DNA from: Bacteroidales bacterium
Lineage (GTDB): Bacteria; Bacteroidota; Bacteroidia; Bacteroidales; VadinHA17
Assembly (NCBI GenBank): GCA_021371855.1
Contig: JAJFVL010000018.1
Span: 310,001-374,000, forward strand
DNA length: 64,000 nucleotides
Direction of reading: 5' to 3'
A program made the position numbers and the translations under genes. The notes beneath the pieces were generated by a model that searched no databases, was not told where the DNA came from, and saw nothing but the letters and a program-made list of their open reading frames with translations. Each line of letters begins with the position of its first letter. Position 1 is the stretch's first letter. Below, piece after piece: positions 54,078-63,919 of the stretch.

Positions 54078-56909
54078 ATGATGAATAAGTCTCGCATCTT
54101 TTGCAAAATGTTGCTGTTCATGTCCATTATTGTGACCATCTCAGCTTGTAAAAAATCTTCTGTTAATGACAAGTTTAGTGTAAACTATGAAAAGTATGTT
54201 ATGCCAAACGGTTTGCAGGTTATCCTGCATACCGATCATTCCGATCCGATGATTTCATATGCAATAATGTACCATGTAGGCTCGAGCAGGGAAACTCCGG
54301 GAAAGACCGGATTTGCCCATCTCTTTGAGCATCTGCTTTTCGGAGGTTCTGAAAATGTTCCTGCGGGAAAATTTGACAAGGTTATTGAAAGTTCAGGAGG
54401 AACAAATAATGGATTTACTTCACGCGATATAACCGCCTACTTTGAGATGTTCCCAAAGAATGCTCTCGAAAAAGTTTTATGGCTCGAGTCGGACCGCATG
54501 GGATTTTTCATAAACTCAATCACCCCGCGTGCAATGGCCATTCAGCAGAATGTTGTCCAGAATGAGAAAAGACAGGGTGAAGATAACTCCCCATATGGTT
54601 TTACAGATTATGTTATCAGTAAGAACCTTTACCCTGCCGGTCATCCGTACAACTGGGAAGTGATCGGTGAAATGGAAGATCTTAAAAATGCCACTCTTGG
54701 AGATGTAAAAAGCTATTACGAGCATTTCTACGGACCAAACAATGCAACTCTTGTTCTTGCCGGAGATTTTAATCCCGACTCAGTTAAAATACTGATAAAT
54801 AAATATTTCGGAGAGATTAAATCTCATGGCGTAGTTGCCGGCCGTTCAGCAATGGTTCCATCTCTTAAAAAAACAGTGAAACTTTATCATGAAGATAATT
54901 TTGCCAATGCACCTGAGATCACACTGGTTTGGCCGGCCCCACAGGCATATCAGAAAGATGCTTATGCCCTCGATTTTCTTGCAGGCATTCTAGCTGACGG
55001 AAAGAAAGCTCCATTATACAAAGTTCTTGTAAAAGAGAAAAAACTGACTTCAAGGACTACAGCATACAATAATTCGGGAGAGTTGGCGAGTGAATTTACG
55101 ATCTCTATAAGAGCAAATGAAGGAAAAACTCTTAAAGAAATAGAGGATGCCGTTTTTGAAGCTTTTAACCGTTTCGAAAAAGAAGGAATCACCGAAAAGG
55201 ATGTTGAGAGAATTAAGGCTACATCTGAGAAACGCTTTTACGACGGGCTTAACAGTGTCTTTAATAAATCAATCCAACTTGCCTCTTACAATACATTTCT
55301 GAACGATCCCGGATACATTGAAAAAGATATTGAAAACATCAAAGCAGTAACCATTAAGGATATACGCATGGTTTACGACAAATATATAAAGGGCAAACCG
55401 CATGTTGTAACCAGTTTTGTTCCTAAAGGAAAAACAGATATGGTAGCAGATAATTCGCTTCCAGCAGGAGTCAAAGAGGAAAATATCACTGAAGCAAGCC
55501 AGGTTGAAATTGCTGAAACAGGAACAGAAGGTTTTACAAGGACTCCTTCTTCAATAGACCGCACCACAGAACCACCAGCAGGAGAAGAACCTGATGTTAA
55601 AGTGCCGGAGATATGGAATGCCACATTAGCAAACGGCATACAGGTATATGGCATACAGAATAAAGAATTACCATTGGTCGATATCAATCTGACTATTAAT
55701 GGGGGTGTTAATCAGGACAAGATTGAACTTCCGGGAGTTGCCTCAATGGTAGCGAGTGTCCTTCCGCAAGGTACAAAGAACAGGACACCTGTAGAATTAG
55801 AGGAAGAGACAGAACTTCTTGGTTCGGATATCAATATGAATGCCGGAAGTGAAGCTATTTCAATGAATGCTAGCACCCTCTCGAGAAACTTTGACAAGAC
55901 CATGTCGCTGATGAAAGAGATCCTTCTCGAGCCTCGCTGGGACTCAGCAGAATTTGTCATGGCACAGACACGGACAAAAAACAGCATAATCCAGGCAGAA
56001 GCTCAGCCCAGAAGTGTAGCGGGCCTTGTATTTTTCAAATTGCTTTACGGAAAGGATAATATATTGGGTTACAATTCTAAAGGAACCCGCGAATCGATTG
56101 ACAGGATTAAGCTGGAAGATCTGAAATCTTACTATGAAAATAACTTTTCCCCTTCTGTTACAAAAATTCATGTAGCGGGTAATGTATCAAAAGAGCAGGT
56201 TCTTGCAGCTCTTAAGCCTCTTGAAACTGAATGGAAACCCAAAGAAGTGACGTTAAACAGCTACCCTGTTCCGGCTGGTCCTGAGAAGTCTCAGATATAT
56301 TTTGTTGACATCCCGGGGTCGCGCCAATCTGTTATATACATAGGTTATCTTGCCATGTCGAGGGAAAATCCTGATTATGTACTTGCCGATTTTGCCAATT
56401 ACAGACTTGGAGGAGCATTTTCGAGCATTCTGATGCAAATACTTCGTGAAGAGAAAGGGTTTACCTATGGCGCAAGAAGTTATTTTCAGGAAATGAAAAC
56501 TATTGCCCCTTTTATCGCTTTCGCCAGTGTCAGATCAGACGCAACTTTTGAATCGGTAAAAATATTCAAAGAAGAGATGGAGAAATATCGTAAAGGGATT
56601 TCTGAAGCTGATCTTCAGTTTATTAAAAACTGTATGATCAGATCGAATGCTCTCCGTTTTGAGACAAACCTGGCGCTGGCAGATATGTTGTCAGCAATTT
56701 CAAAGTATGGCTTTCCTGACGATTATGTAAAGAAAGAAGAGAACATAATTAAGAATATTACGATCGATGAACATAAGGCAATCGTGGAAAAGTATATTGA
56801 TCCGGACAGGATGTATTTCGTTATTGTAGGAGATGCGGCAACACAGATGAAGCAGCTTGAAAAGATCGGTTTCGGAAAACCTGTACTTATTAAACTAAAA
56901 GAAGTTTAA
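54078..56909 (+). CDS. Insulinase-family (M16) zinc metallopeptidase, two-domain lipoprotein
   Basis: 943 residues. Signal with lipobox ISAC (Cys23/24, followed by KKSSVN). The N-terminal M16 domain has the inverted zinc motif HLFEH (His81, Glu84, His85) in GFAHLFEHLLFGGSENV, with the third ligand expected at the Glu in VQNEKRQGED. The second half (about 510-940) is a non-catalytic M16 domain with ARSYFQEMKTIAPFIAF. Such clamshell peptidases cut peptides and small unfolded proteins inside an enclosed chamber. Exported to the periplasm or outer membrane. It is followed by TldD and TldE genes on the same strand. Confidence 0.93.
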   Translation: MMNKSRIFCKMLLFMSIIVTISACKKSSVNDKFSVNYEKYVMPNGLQVILHTDHSDPMISYAIMYHVGSSRETPGKTGFAHLFEHLLFGGSENVPAGKFDKVIESSGGTNNGFTSRDITAYFEMFPKNALEKVLWLESDRMGFFINSITPRAMAIQQNVVQNEKRQGEDNSPYGFTDYVISKNLYPAGHPYNWEVIGEMEDLKNATLGDVKSYYEHFYGPNNATLVLAGDFNPDSVKILINKYFGEIKSHGVVAGRSAMVPSLKKTVKLYHEDNFANAPEITLVWPAPQAYQKDAYALDFLAGILADGKKAPLYKVLVKEKKLTSRTTAYNNSGELASEFTISIRANEGKTLKEIEDAVFEAFNRFEKEGITEKDVERIKATSEKRFYDGLNSVFNKSIQLASYNTFLNDPGYIEKDIENIKAVTIKDIRMVYDKYIKGKPHVVTSFVPKGKTDMVADNSLPAGVKEENITEASQVEIAETGTEGFTRTPSSIDRTTEPPAGEEPDVKVPEIWNATLANGIQVYGIQNKELPLVDINLTINGGVNQDKIELPGVASMVASVLPQGTKNRTPVELEEETELLGSDINMNAGSEAISMNASTLSRNFDKTMSLMKEILLEPRWDSAEFVMAQTRTKNSIIQAEAQPRSVAGLVFFKLLYGKDNILGYNSKGTRESIDRIKLEDLKSYYENNFSPSVTKIHVAGNVSKEQVLAALKPLETEWKPKEVTLNSYPVPAGPEKSQIYFVDIPGSRQSVIYIGYLAMSRENPDYVLADFANYRLGGAFSSILMQILREEKGFTYGARSYFQEMKTIAPFIAFASVRSDATFESVKIFKEEMEKYRKGISEADLQFIKNCMIRSNALRFETNLALADMLSAISKYGFPDDYVKKEENIIKNITIDEHKAIVEKYIDPDRMYFVIVGDAATQMKQLEKIGFGKPVLIKLKEV

Positions 56910-57007
56910 TTTACGATCAGTCGGCCTTCATTCATCAGGTCAGCATGTTTTTTTCATATTATAGAATTTTTGTCCTAACTTTATTCGAATAACTTTAAAT
57001 AAATCAA

Positions 57008-58534
57008 ATGAATCTAAAACGTCGCGAATTCATCAAGGTAGGTGGTATTACAGTTGCAGGTTCCATAATCCTTCCAACAATGCTTCATTCATGTAAAGGT
57101 TCCCCTGTATCGGATAGTGCCGGGAGCTATCTGGACCATTTTGAAGTAACACCGGAACAACTGCAAAAGGTTATATCCACAGCTCTGGAAAAAGGAGCAG
57201 ATTATGCTGATCTCTTCTTCGAACACACTCTGAACAACACAAGTGCTCTTGAAGACGGAAAAGTCAACAGTGCTTATTCAAACATTTCCTTTGGAGTCGG
57301 CATCAGGGTACTTAATGGTGACCAGACAGGATATGCATATTCCGAGAATGTTACACTTGAAGATATGCTGAAAGCTGCCAAAACAGCTGCCAATATTGCA
57401 AACAGCTCTTCTGTTGCAAAACCTCTGAATATAACTGAATACCATGCACCGAACTACTACCCGGTAGTAAATTCATGGGAAAGTACCTCAGTTCAAAACA
57501 AGATCCCATTCCTGCAACGCATGAACGATAACGTTTTTGCCGGGGATAAAAGGGTAACTAAAGTTAATGCATTTCTGGTTGATACAACTTCATATATTCT
57601 TTTCTATAATTCAGAAGGACAACTTGCATGGGATTTCCGCCCTATGGCAACACTGTTTGCAACATGCGTTATGGAAGAAAACGGAAGAATAGAGAACGCT
57701 TATGTGACCCGTTCCTTCAGAACCGGATCTGAGTTCCTTACAAATGAACTTGTTGATGAACTTTCAGGCGATGTTGTTAAAAAGACTTCGTTATTATTCT
57801 CCGCCACAAAGCCCAAAGCAGGAGAAATGGAAGTTGTTATGGGTGCCGGTGAATCGGGAATATTGCTTCACGAAGCCATGGGACATGCCTTCGAAGCCGA
57901 TTTTAACCGCAAAAAAACTTCCATCTTCTCTGATAAGATGGGACAAAAAATTGCTGAAAGCTTTGTAAATATCGTTGATGATGGTACCATACCGGGAAAC
58001 CGTGGAACCATAAACTTTGATGACGAAGGTAATCCGACTGAGAAGACTGTACTGGTAAAGGATGGGACCCTGAACAGCTATCTTCACGACAGGATCAGCG
58101 CTAACTATTATAAGGTCAGATCGACAGGTAACGGGAGAAGACAGGATTTCCGCAATATCCCTATACCAAGGATGAGATGTACCTATATGGAGAACGGCCC
58201 TCACAAGAAAGAAGAAATAATTGCCAGCGTCAAAAACGGTATTTATGTAAATAGTTTCAGCAACGGCCAGGTAAATATCGGACCCGGTGATTTTACATTT
58301 TTTGTAAAGTTTGGCTATTTAATAGAAAACGGCAAGTTCACACAACCTATCAAAGACATAAATATCATTGGTAATGGCCCGCAGGCTCTTGCCGATATAG
58401 TAATGGTAGCTGATGATAAAGAACTGTCGAATGTGGGATCTACATGTGGAAAAGACGGACAGGGGGCTCCTGTTACTTTTGGTATGCCAACTGTTAAAGT
58501 TAAAAAGCTTACTGTCGGAGGAATAAATGCCTGA
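57008..58534 (+). CDS. tldD: TldD-family metallopeptidase subunit with an export signal
   Basis: 508 residues. The N-terminus (LKRREFIKVGGITVAGSIIL) is a twin-arginine signal, and TMLHSC could serve as lipobox. The TldD fold follows, with the zinc motif HEAMGHAFEADF: His288, Glu289 and His293 (HExxxH). TldD forms a heterodimer with TldE that digests unfolded peptides; in E. coli it matures microcin B17 and CcdA. Two TAACTTTA boxes upstream at 56976 and 56990 may be promoter elements. TldE starts 24 bp after the stop, but without an export signal. Confidence 0.93.
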   Translation: MNLKRREFIKVGGITVAGSIILPTMLHSCKGSPVSDSAGSYLDHFEVTPEQLQKVISTALEKGADYADLFFEHTLNNTSALEDGKVNSAYSNISFGVGIRVLNGDQTGYAYSENVTLEDMLKAAKTAANIANSSSVAKPLNITEYHAPNYYPVVNSWESTSVQNKIPFLQRMNDNVFAGDKRVTKVNAFLVDTTSYILFYNSEGQLAWDFRPMATLFATCVMEENGRIENAYVTRSFRTGSEFLTNELVDELSGDVVKKTSLLFSATKPKAGEMEVVMGAGESGILLHEAMGHAFEADFNRKKTSIFSDKMGQKIAESFVNIVDDGTIPGNRGTINFDDEGNPTEKTVLVKDGTLNSYLHDRISANYYKVRSTGNGRRQDFRNIPIPRMRCTYMENGPHKKEEIIASVKNGIYVNSFSNGQVNIGPGDFTFFVKFGYLIENGKFTQPIKDINIIGNGPQALADIVMVADDKELSNVGSTCGKDGQGAPVTFGMPTVKVKKLTVGGINA

Positions 58535-58557
58535 TTTAACCTGAAAAAAATTCTGTA

Positions 58558-59874
58558 ATGAATATAAACGAAAAATATACTTTAGCTGACATGGTAATGA
58601 ACCATGCATTAAAGAATGGTGCTGAACAGGTGTCGGTGTCAATTAACGACAGCCGCAGCAGCAACATAGAAGTCCGTGATCAGAAAATTGACAAGCTCAC
58701 AGAATCTATAAGAAACAGCCTGACAATCAAATTATTTGTCGATAAAAAATATTCTGCGCACAGCACAAACAGGATGAAAGAAAAGGAACTCTTTCATTTT
58801 GTTGAAGAGGGCATTGCAGCTACCCGGTTCCTGGCTGAAGATGAATTCCGGTCACTCCCCGATCCTGAACTTTACTATAAAGGCGGTTCAGCTGATCTTA
58901 ATGTAATGGACCCAAAACTTGACTCATTAGAAGCAAAAACAAAAATTGATCTTGCTAATCAGGTTATGAATGAAGCTTTTCAAAAAGACAGCAGGATAAT
59001 CTCTGTAAGCTCTTATTATTCTGATAATATCAGTAACAGGGTCCTTGTTACCAGTAATGGATTTAAAGGTGACTCAAACAGCAGTAATATATCACTTTAT
59101 GCTGACGTGTCAGTAAATGGTGGTAAAGGCCGTCCTTCCGATTACTGGTACGAAAATGCTATATTCTTTGACAAACTGAAAAGGACCGATATTGGAAAGA
59201 AAGCTCTTGAAAGAGCTCTTCAAAAAATCGGACCAAAAAAAATTAAATCAGGGAAATATCCTGTGGTTATTGAAAACCGTACGGTTTCGTCGATACTTAA
59301 TCCGTTATATTCAGCATTGTTCGGTTCAAGTATTTATAAGAAGCAATCTTTCCTTATCGGGAAAGAGAATAAACCTGTCGCCTCTCAAAAATTAACCGTC
59401 ATTGACGATCCGTTCATTCCGTCGGGATTCGGATCTCAGCTTTTTGACAGTGAAGGTCTGGCAGCCGTAAAACGGCCAATCATTGAAGAAGGCATCCTCC
59501 GTAATTATTATATCGACAACTATTATGGCAGGAAGCTGAAAATGAAACCTACTTCAGGCGATACCTCAAATGTTATTTTCACAACCGGAGAAAGGGATTT
59601 GGCCGGAATGATTCAGGAAATAAAAAAGGGTATTCTGATAACCGGTTTTAACGGAGGCAATTGCAATGGTTCAACGGGTGATTTTTCATACGGCATCGAA
59701 GGATTTTTTATAGAGAACGGTAAGATAGTCCATCCTGTCAATGAAATGAATATATCAGGCAACATGAATCATTTCTGGCTAAACCTTGTCGAAACGGGTA
59801 ATGATGTTTTAGAGAATGACTCAATCAAAACACCTTCTATGATGTTCGATAATATTGATTTCAGCGGAATATAG
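58558..59874 (+). CDS. tldE: TldE/PmbA-family peptidase partner subunit
   Basis: 438 residues of the same fold as TldD but without HExxxH, as expected for the non-metal partner. Conserved parts are NSLTIKLFVDKKYSAHSTNR, PVVIENRTVSSILNPLYSAL and GFNGGNCNGSTGDFSYGIEG. There is no N-terminal hydrophobic segment: it starts MNINEKYTLADMVMNHALK. Together with the Tat-type TldD it would form the active heterodimer. If TldD is exported, TldE must be carried along or the signal of TldD is not used. Confidence 0.93.
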   Translation: MNINEKYTLADMVMNHALKNGAEQVSVSINDSRSSNIEVRDQKIDKLTESIRNSLTIKLFVDKKYSAHSTNRMKEKELFHFVEEGIAATRFLAEDEFRSLPDPELYYKGGSADLNVMDPKLDSLEAKTKIDLANQVMNEAFQKDSRIISVSSYYSDNISNRVLVTSNGFKGDSNSSNISLYADVSVNGGKGRPSDYWYENAIFFDKLKRTDIGKKALERALQKIGPKKIKSGKYPVVIENRTVSSILNPLYSALFGSSIYKKQSFLIGKENKPVASQKLTVIDDPFIPSGFGSQLFDSEGLAAVKRPIIEEGILRNYYIDNYYGRKLKMKPTSGDTSNVIFTTGERDLAGMIQEIKKGILITGFNGGNCNGSTGDFSYGIEGFFIENGKIVHPVNEMNISGNMNHFWLNLVETGNDVLENDSIKTPSMMFDNIDFSGI

Positions 59875-59941
59875 GTCTGGCAGATGGTGCGAAGCCCGGG
59901 GTATGAGAAAACGATATTAAAAAGTCAGTATTGTATAAACA

Positions 59942-59949
59942 TAACTTTG
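59942..59949 (+). promoter_or_regulatory. -7 box of the GH2 gene
   Basis: TAACTTTG is a full match to TAnnTTTG, 46 bases before the ATG at 59996. A TTG at 59931 is too close to be the -33 box. Confidence 0.35.
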
Positions 59950-59995
59950 GGTTGTTTAAGATGTCTATTTTATCAATCATCATATTTATAACGAT

Positions 59996-62551
59996 ATGAA
60001 AAGAGTATCGATCTTAGTACTGTTTACGATTGCACTAACAATCTGTATCAGTGAAACATTATGGGCCCAGGAATCGTCGCATTCGAGAGAATCATTTAAT
60101 GAGGGGTGGAAGTTTATAAAGTATTTCAACGCCTCAAACGAAACCGCAAGAACTGACAGAGAACCTGCTAACCTTCAGCTGCCTTCAGCTGACGATAGTA
60201 ACTGGCGCTTGCTCGACCTCCCTCATGACTGGGGGATTGAAGGACCGTTCTCTGACACCCTTTCGAACGAAACCGGTCTTCTTCCATGGAAAGGCATAGG
60301 CTGGTACAGGAAACATTTTGTTATCAGTGAAAATGATAAAGGAAAACGCATATATGTTGATTTTGATGGAGCAATGGCCAATGCAAAAATATGGCTGAAC
60401 GGAAAGTTTGTTGGGGAATGGCCTTATGGTTACGCTTCATTCCGCATGGATCTTACCCCTTATGTCATTACCGGTAAGGAAAATATTATTGCAGTAAGAC
60501 TCGATACAAAGAACTTTGATTCGAGATGGTACCCCGGTGCCGGTATCTACCGGAATGTATGGCTGGTTAAGACCTCCCAGCTGCACATTGCATTCAACGG
60601 AGTATTCTGCACTACTCCCGAGATTAAGAAAGAAAAAGGCATCGTGAGCGTTAAGGCTGAAGTTGAAAATCATTTTAATGAAGCAGTACCTGTTACAATA
60701 AAAGCATCGGTGTATAAACTAAATAATAAACTTGAACCGGCTGCCATACCTGTTACAGAGTCAGTAATTGTGACAGCTACAGTACCCTGCAATAATGAGC
60801 ACGACTTCAGGCTCGACATACCTGTTACGGAACCGGTTTTGTGGGATATCAGCGACCCGGAACTTTACCGTGTAGCTGTGACTGTATTGCAGGGAGCAAC
60901 GGTAACAGATAAATACGAAACTAATTTCGGTTTCAGATCATTGAATTTCACTGCGCGCGATGGGTTTTTCCTAAATGGTAAAAGAGTTGAAATAAGGGGT
61001 GTTTGCAACCACCATGATCTGGGAGCTCTGGGTGCAGCATTCAATACAAGAGCAGCACAGCGTCAGCTCGAGATCCTTAAAGAGATGGGATGTAACGCTA
61101 TCCGGACAAGTCATAATCCCCCTGCCCCTGAACTTGTAGATCTGTGTGACAAGATGGGCTTCCTGATTCAGGTTGAAGCATTTGATACATGGAGAACAGG
61201 TAAAAAAGATAAAGACTATCATATTCATTTTGATGCATGGCATGAAGAGGACCTGAGATCGATGGTACGCCGCGATCGTAATCATCCCTCGGTATTTATG
61301 TGGAGCATTGGAAATGAAGTGCCCGATCAGAACAATCCGGCCCTTGCTAAAGAAATGAACAGCATAATCAAATCTGAAGATAATACGCGTCCGGTAACAT
61401 CAGGGTGTAATGATGGGGAATCAGGAACAAACGGATTTCAGAAATCGCTTGATGTTTTTGGCATTAACTACAATCTCTTCAACTACAAGCGGTTTTTTGA
61501 TCTGAAAGACAATGCTGATCTTGGAATGATCTCAACCGAATCAGCCTCAACCATCAGTTCGAGAGGTGAATACTTTTTCCCGGTTAAACAGGGTAATCTG
61601 TACAATAATCTTCCCGGGAAGGGGATATTTCAGATCTCATCATATGATGTTGCATATCCGTCATGGGCCGCTACTCCTGATCAACAGTGGACTCTTCTCG
61701 ATAAGTTCCCCGCTGTGATGGGCGAATTTGTATGGACAGGCTTTGATTATCTCGGAGAAACCACACCATACTACGACGATGTTACCGACCTCGCAAAAAC
61801 GAAGACACAGGAAAGAAAGGATCATATCAACAAATGGCTGGAACAGCTTGGCACCAGGGAAATACCTTCCCGCAGCAGTTATTTCGGAATAATGGACATT
61901 GCAGGATTCCGGAAAGACCGGTTCTACCTTTACCAGTCACGCTGGAGACCAGACCTTCCGATGGCGCACATTCTTCCTCACTGGAACTGGCCGGAAAGGA
62001 AGGGTCTTGTTACTCCTGTTCAGGTATATACTTCGGGTGATGAGGCTGAACTATTCCTCAACGGGAAATCGCTTGGCAAGAAAAAGAAAGGTGAATATGA
62101 ATACCGTCTCAGATGGGATAATGTTGTTTACCAACCTGGTGAATTAAAGGTAGTTGCATATAACAATGGTCAGAAATGGGCTGAAGATGTTATGAGAACC
62201 ACCGGGAAACCATATCAGGTTTCCGTAACAGCTGACCGTCCGGCGATTAATCCAGATGGGAATGATCTTGTTTTCATAACAGTAAGAGTTGAAGATAAAA
62301 AGAGCCTTCTGGTACCCAGAAGCAACAACCTTGTTAATTTCAGTATTGAGGGACCCGGAAAGATAGTCGCCGTGGATAATGGTGATGCAACAAGCCATGA
62401 TCCTTTCATGATTTCATCAAAAAAAGCTTTTAATGGTTTATGTCTTGTTATTGTAAAAGCTGATAAAGGTGCTACAGGTGCATTTACAGTAAATGCCGGA
62501 TCAAAAGGATTAAAGCCAGCTGCAGTAAAAGTTAAGATAGTTGATGAATAA
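59996..62551 (+). CDS. Secreted GH2-family beta-galactosidase-like hydrolase
   Basis: 851 residues with signal peptide (ISILVLFTIALTICIS-like, ending LWAQ). Sugar-binding domain (about 30-200: YRKHFVI, VDFDGAMANAKIWLNGKFVG), Ig-like domain (about 205-320), GH2 barrel (about 320-620) with the acid/base Glu441 in FMWSIGNEVPDQN and a likely nucleophile Glu515 in MISTESASTISSRGEY; GEFVWTGFDYLGE follows. A C-terminal DUF4982-type and Ig-like part ends the protein. It cleaves terminal beta-linked sugars from glycans in the periplasm. Specificity cannot be told from the sequence alone. Monocistronic. Confidence 0.93.
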   Translation: MKRVSILVLFTIALTICISETLWAQESSHSRESFNEGWKFIKYFNASNETARTDREPANLQLPSADDSNWRLLDLPHDWGIEGPFSDTLSNETGLLPWKGIGWYRKHFVISENDKGKRIYVDFDGAMANAKIWLNGKFVGEWPYGYASFRMDLTPYVITGKENIIAVRLDTKNFDSRWYPGAGIYRNVWLVKTSQLHIAFNGVFCTTPEIKKEKGIVSVKAEVENHFNEAVPVTIKASVYKLNNKLEPAAIPVTESVIVTATVPCNNEHDFRLDIPVTEPVLWDISDPELYRVAVTVLQGATVTDKYETNFGFRSLNFTARDGFFLNGKRVEIRGVCNHHDLGALGAAFNTRAAQRQLEILKEMGCNAIRTSHNPPAPELVDLCDKMGFLIQVEAFDTWRTGKKDKDYHIHFDAWHEEDLRSMVRRDRNHPSVFMWSIGNEVPDQNNPALAKEMNSIIKSEDNTRPVTSGCNDGESGTNGFQKSLDVFGINYNLFNYKRFFDLKDNADLGMISTESASTISSRGEYFFPVKQGNLYNNLPGKGIFQISSYDVAYPSWAATPDQQWTLLDKFPAVMGEFVWTGFDYLGETTPYYDDVTDLAKTKTQERKDHINKWLEQLGTREIPSRSSYFGIMDIAGFRKDRFYLYQSRWRPDLPMAHILPHWNWPERKGLVTPVQVYTSGDEAELFLNGKSLGKKKKGEYEYRLRWDNVVYQPGELKVVAYNNGQKWAEDVMRTTGKPYQVSVTADRPAINPDGNDLVFITVRVEDKKSLLVPRSNNLVNFSIEGPGKIVAVDNGDATSHDPFMISSKKAFNGLCLVIVKADKGATGAFTVNAGSKGLKPAAVKVKIVDE

Positions 62552-62613
62552 AATATTCAAATGGAAAAAGCCATTAACTGCAGAGTCTCTTTTTAATATA
62601 TTTGTTATTCCGG

Positions 62614-63900
62614 ATGGAACTGATGATTGAAGACCAGAAAACTATTATTATTATAGGCGGAGGATTCGGTGGACTGCAACTTGCCCGTCAGCTAAAAAAT
62701 TCCAAATTCAGGATCTTGCTTTTTGACAAACAGAATCATCATCAGTTCCAACCCCTCTTTTACCAGGTTGCAAGTTCACGTCTTGAGCCTTCAACAATTT
62801 CTTTTCCTTTCAGAAAAATATTTCAGAAATTTTCAAATCTTACTTACCATCTTGCAGAAGTAATCAGTATTGACCCAGGCAGGAATGAAATAACCACATC
62901 TGTCGGAGATTTTACCTATGATTATCTGGTTATTGCAGCTGGTTGTAAGACCAATTATTTCGGGAATAAAGAAATTGAGAGAAATTGCCTATCAATGAAA
63001 ACTACCGGTGAGGCAATTGAAATACGCAACAAGATACTTCTCGGATTTGAAAAATACATTTCTGCGAATGAAAATGAGAAGGCCTTATTTCTGAACATCG
63101 TCATCGTAGGTGCAGGGGCCACTGGAGTTGAATTGGCAGGGGCTTTTGCTGAAATGAAGAAAAATATTCTGCCAAAAGATTATCCACATAATGATTTTTC
63201 TGAACTTAAGATAATAATCCTTGAAGGAAGTACTCATACACTTAATAATATGAGTGATACTTCCAGAAATGCTTCAATGAAATATCTTAAAGAGCTTGGG
63301 GTAACCGTAATGACTGAGGTTTTTGTTGAAGGGTATGACGGGGAAACGGTTAAACTCAGCACAGGAGGGATTATTAAGAGCAGGAATGTAATATGGGCAG
63401 CAGGCGTTACGGGAAGTATTATTAAAGGCATTGATAAAGAGAGTACTACAAAATCGAACAGGTACATAGTAGACAGATATAACCGGATTTTGGGTTATAC
63501 TGATATATTCGCCATAGGTGATATTGCTTACATGGAAACTCCGCTTTATCCCCATGGCCATCCACAGGTAGCTAATGTGGCAATAAATCAGGGCAGGAAT
63601 TTAGCTTGTAATCTCAAAGCTGAAAATTCAGGGAAAAAACTGAACGTATATGAGTACAAGGACCTGGGATCCATGGCAACTATCGGGAAACACAGGGCCG
63701 TTGTTGATCTGCCATTTATTCGTATAAAAGGTTACTTCGCATGGTTCATCTGGATGTTCCTGCATCTAATGCTCATTCTGAGTGTGAAAAACAAACTTAT
63801 GATCTTCATCAACTGGGCATGGTATTATCTTACAAAAGATACTTCATTACGGCTTATTCTTGATACTTCCCGTAAAAAAAGCGGTCAGGAAGGTAAATAG
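62614..63900 (+). CDS. ndh: Type II NADH dehydrogenase (NDH-2)
   Basis: 428 residues from the ATG at 62614; a TTG four codons earlier and an ATG three codons later (62623) are alternatives. FAD motif IIIIGGGFGGLQLARQL, NAD motif NIVIVGAGATGVELAGAFA, ATG-type IWAAGV and the second FAD motif DIFAIGDIAYM. A C-terminal amphipathic stretch (YFAWFIWMFLHLMLILSV, then FINWAWYYLT) anchors it to the inner membrane, as in NDH-2. It oxidises NADH and reduces quinone without pumping protons. The product fits a respiring organism with catalase. Confidence 0.93.
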   Translation: MELMIEDQKTIIIIGGGFGGLQLARQLKNSKFRILLFDKQNHHQFQPLFYQVASSRLEPSTISFPFRKIFQKFSNLTYHLAEVISIDPGRNEITTSVGDFTYDYLVIAAGCKTNYFGNKEIERNCLSMKTTGEAIEIRNKILLGFEKYISANENEKALFLNIVIVGAGATGVELAGAFAEMKKNILPKDYPHNDFSELKIIILEGSTHTLNNMSDTSRNASMKYLKELGVTVMTEVFVEGYDGETVKLSTGGIIKSRNVIWAAGVTGSIIKGIDKESTTKSNRYIVDRYNRILGYTDIFAIGDIAYMETPLYPHGHPQVANVAINQGRNLACNLKAENSGKKLNVYEYKDLGSMATIGKHRAVVDLPFIRIKGYFAWFIWMFLHLMLILSVKNKLMIFINWAWYYLTKDTSLRLILDTSRKKSGQEGK

Positions 63901-63919
63901 ATACCGGGGAGGTTGTAAT

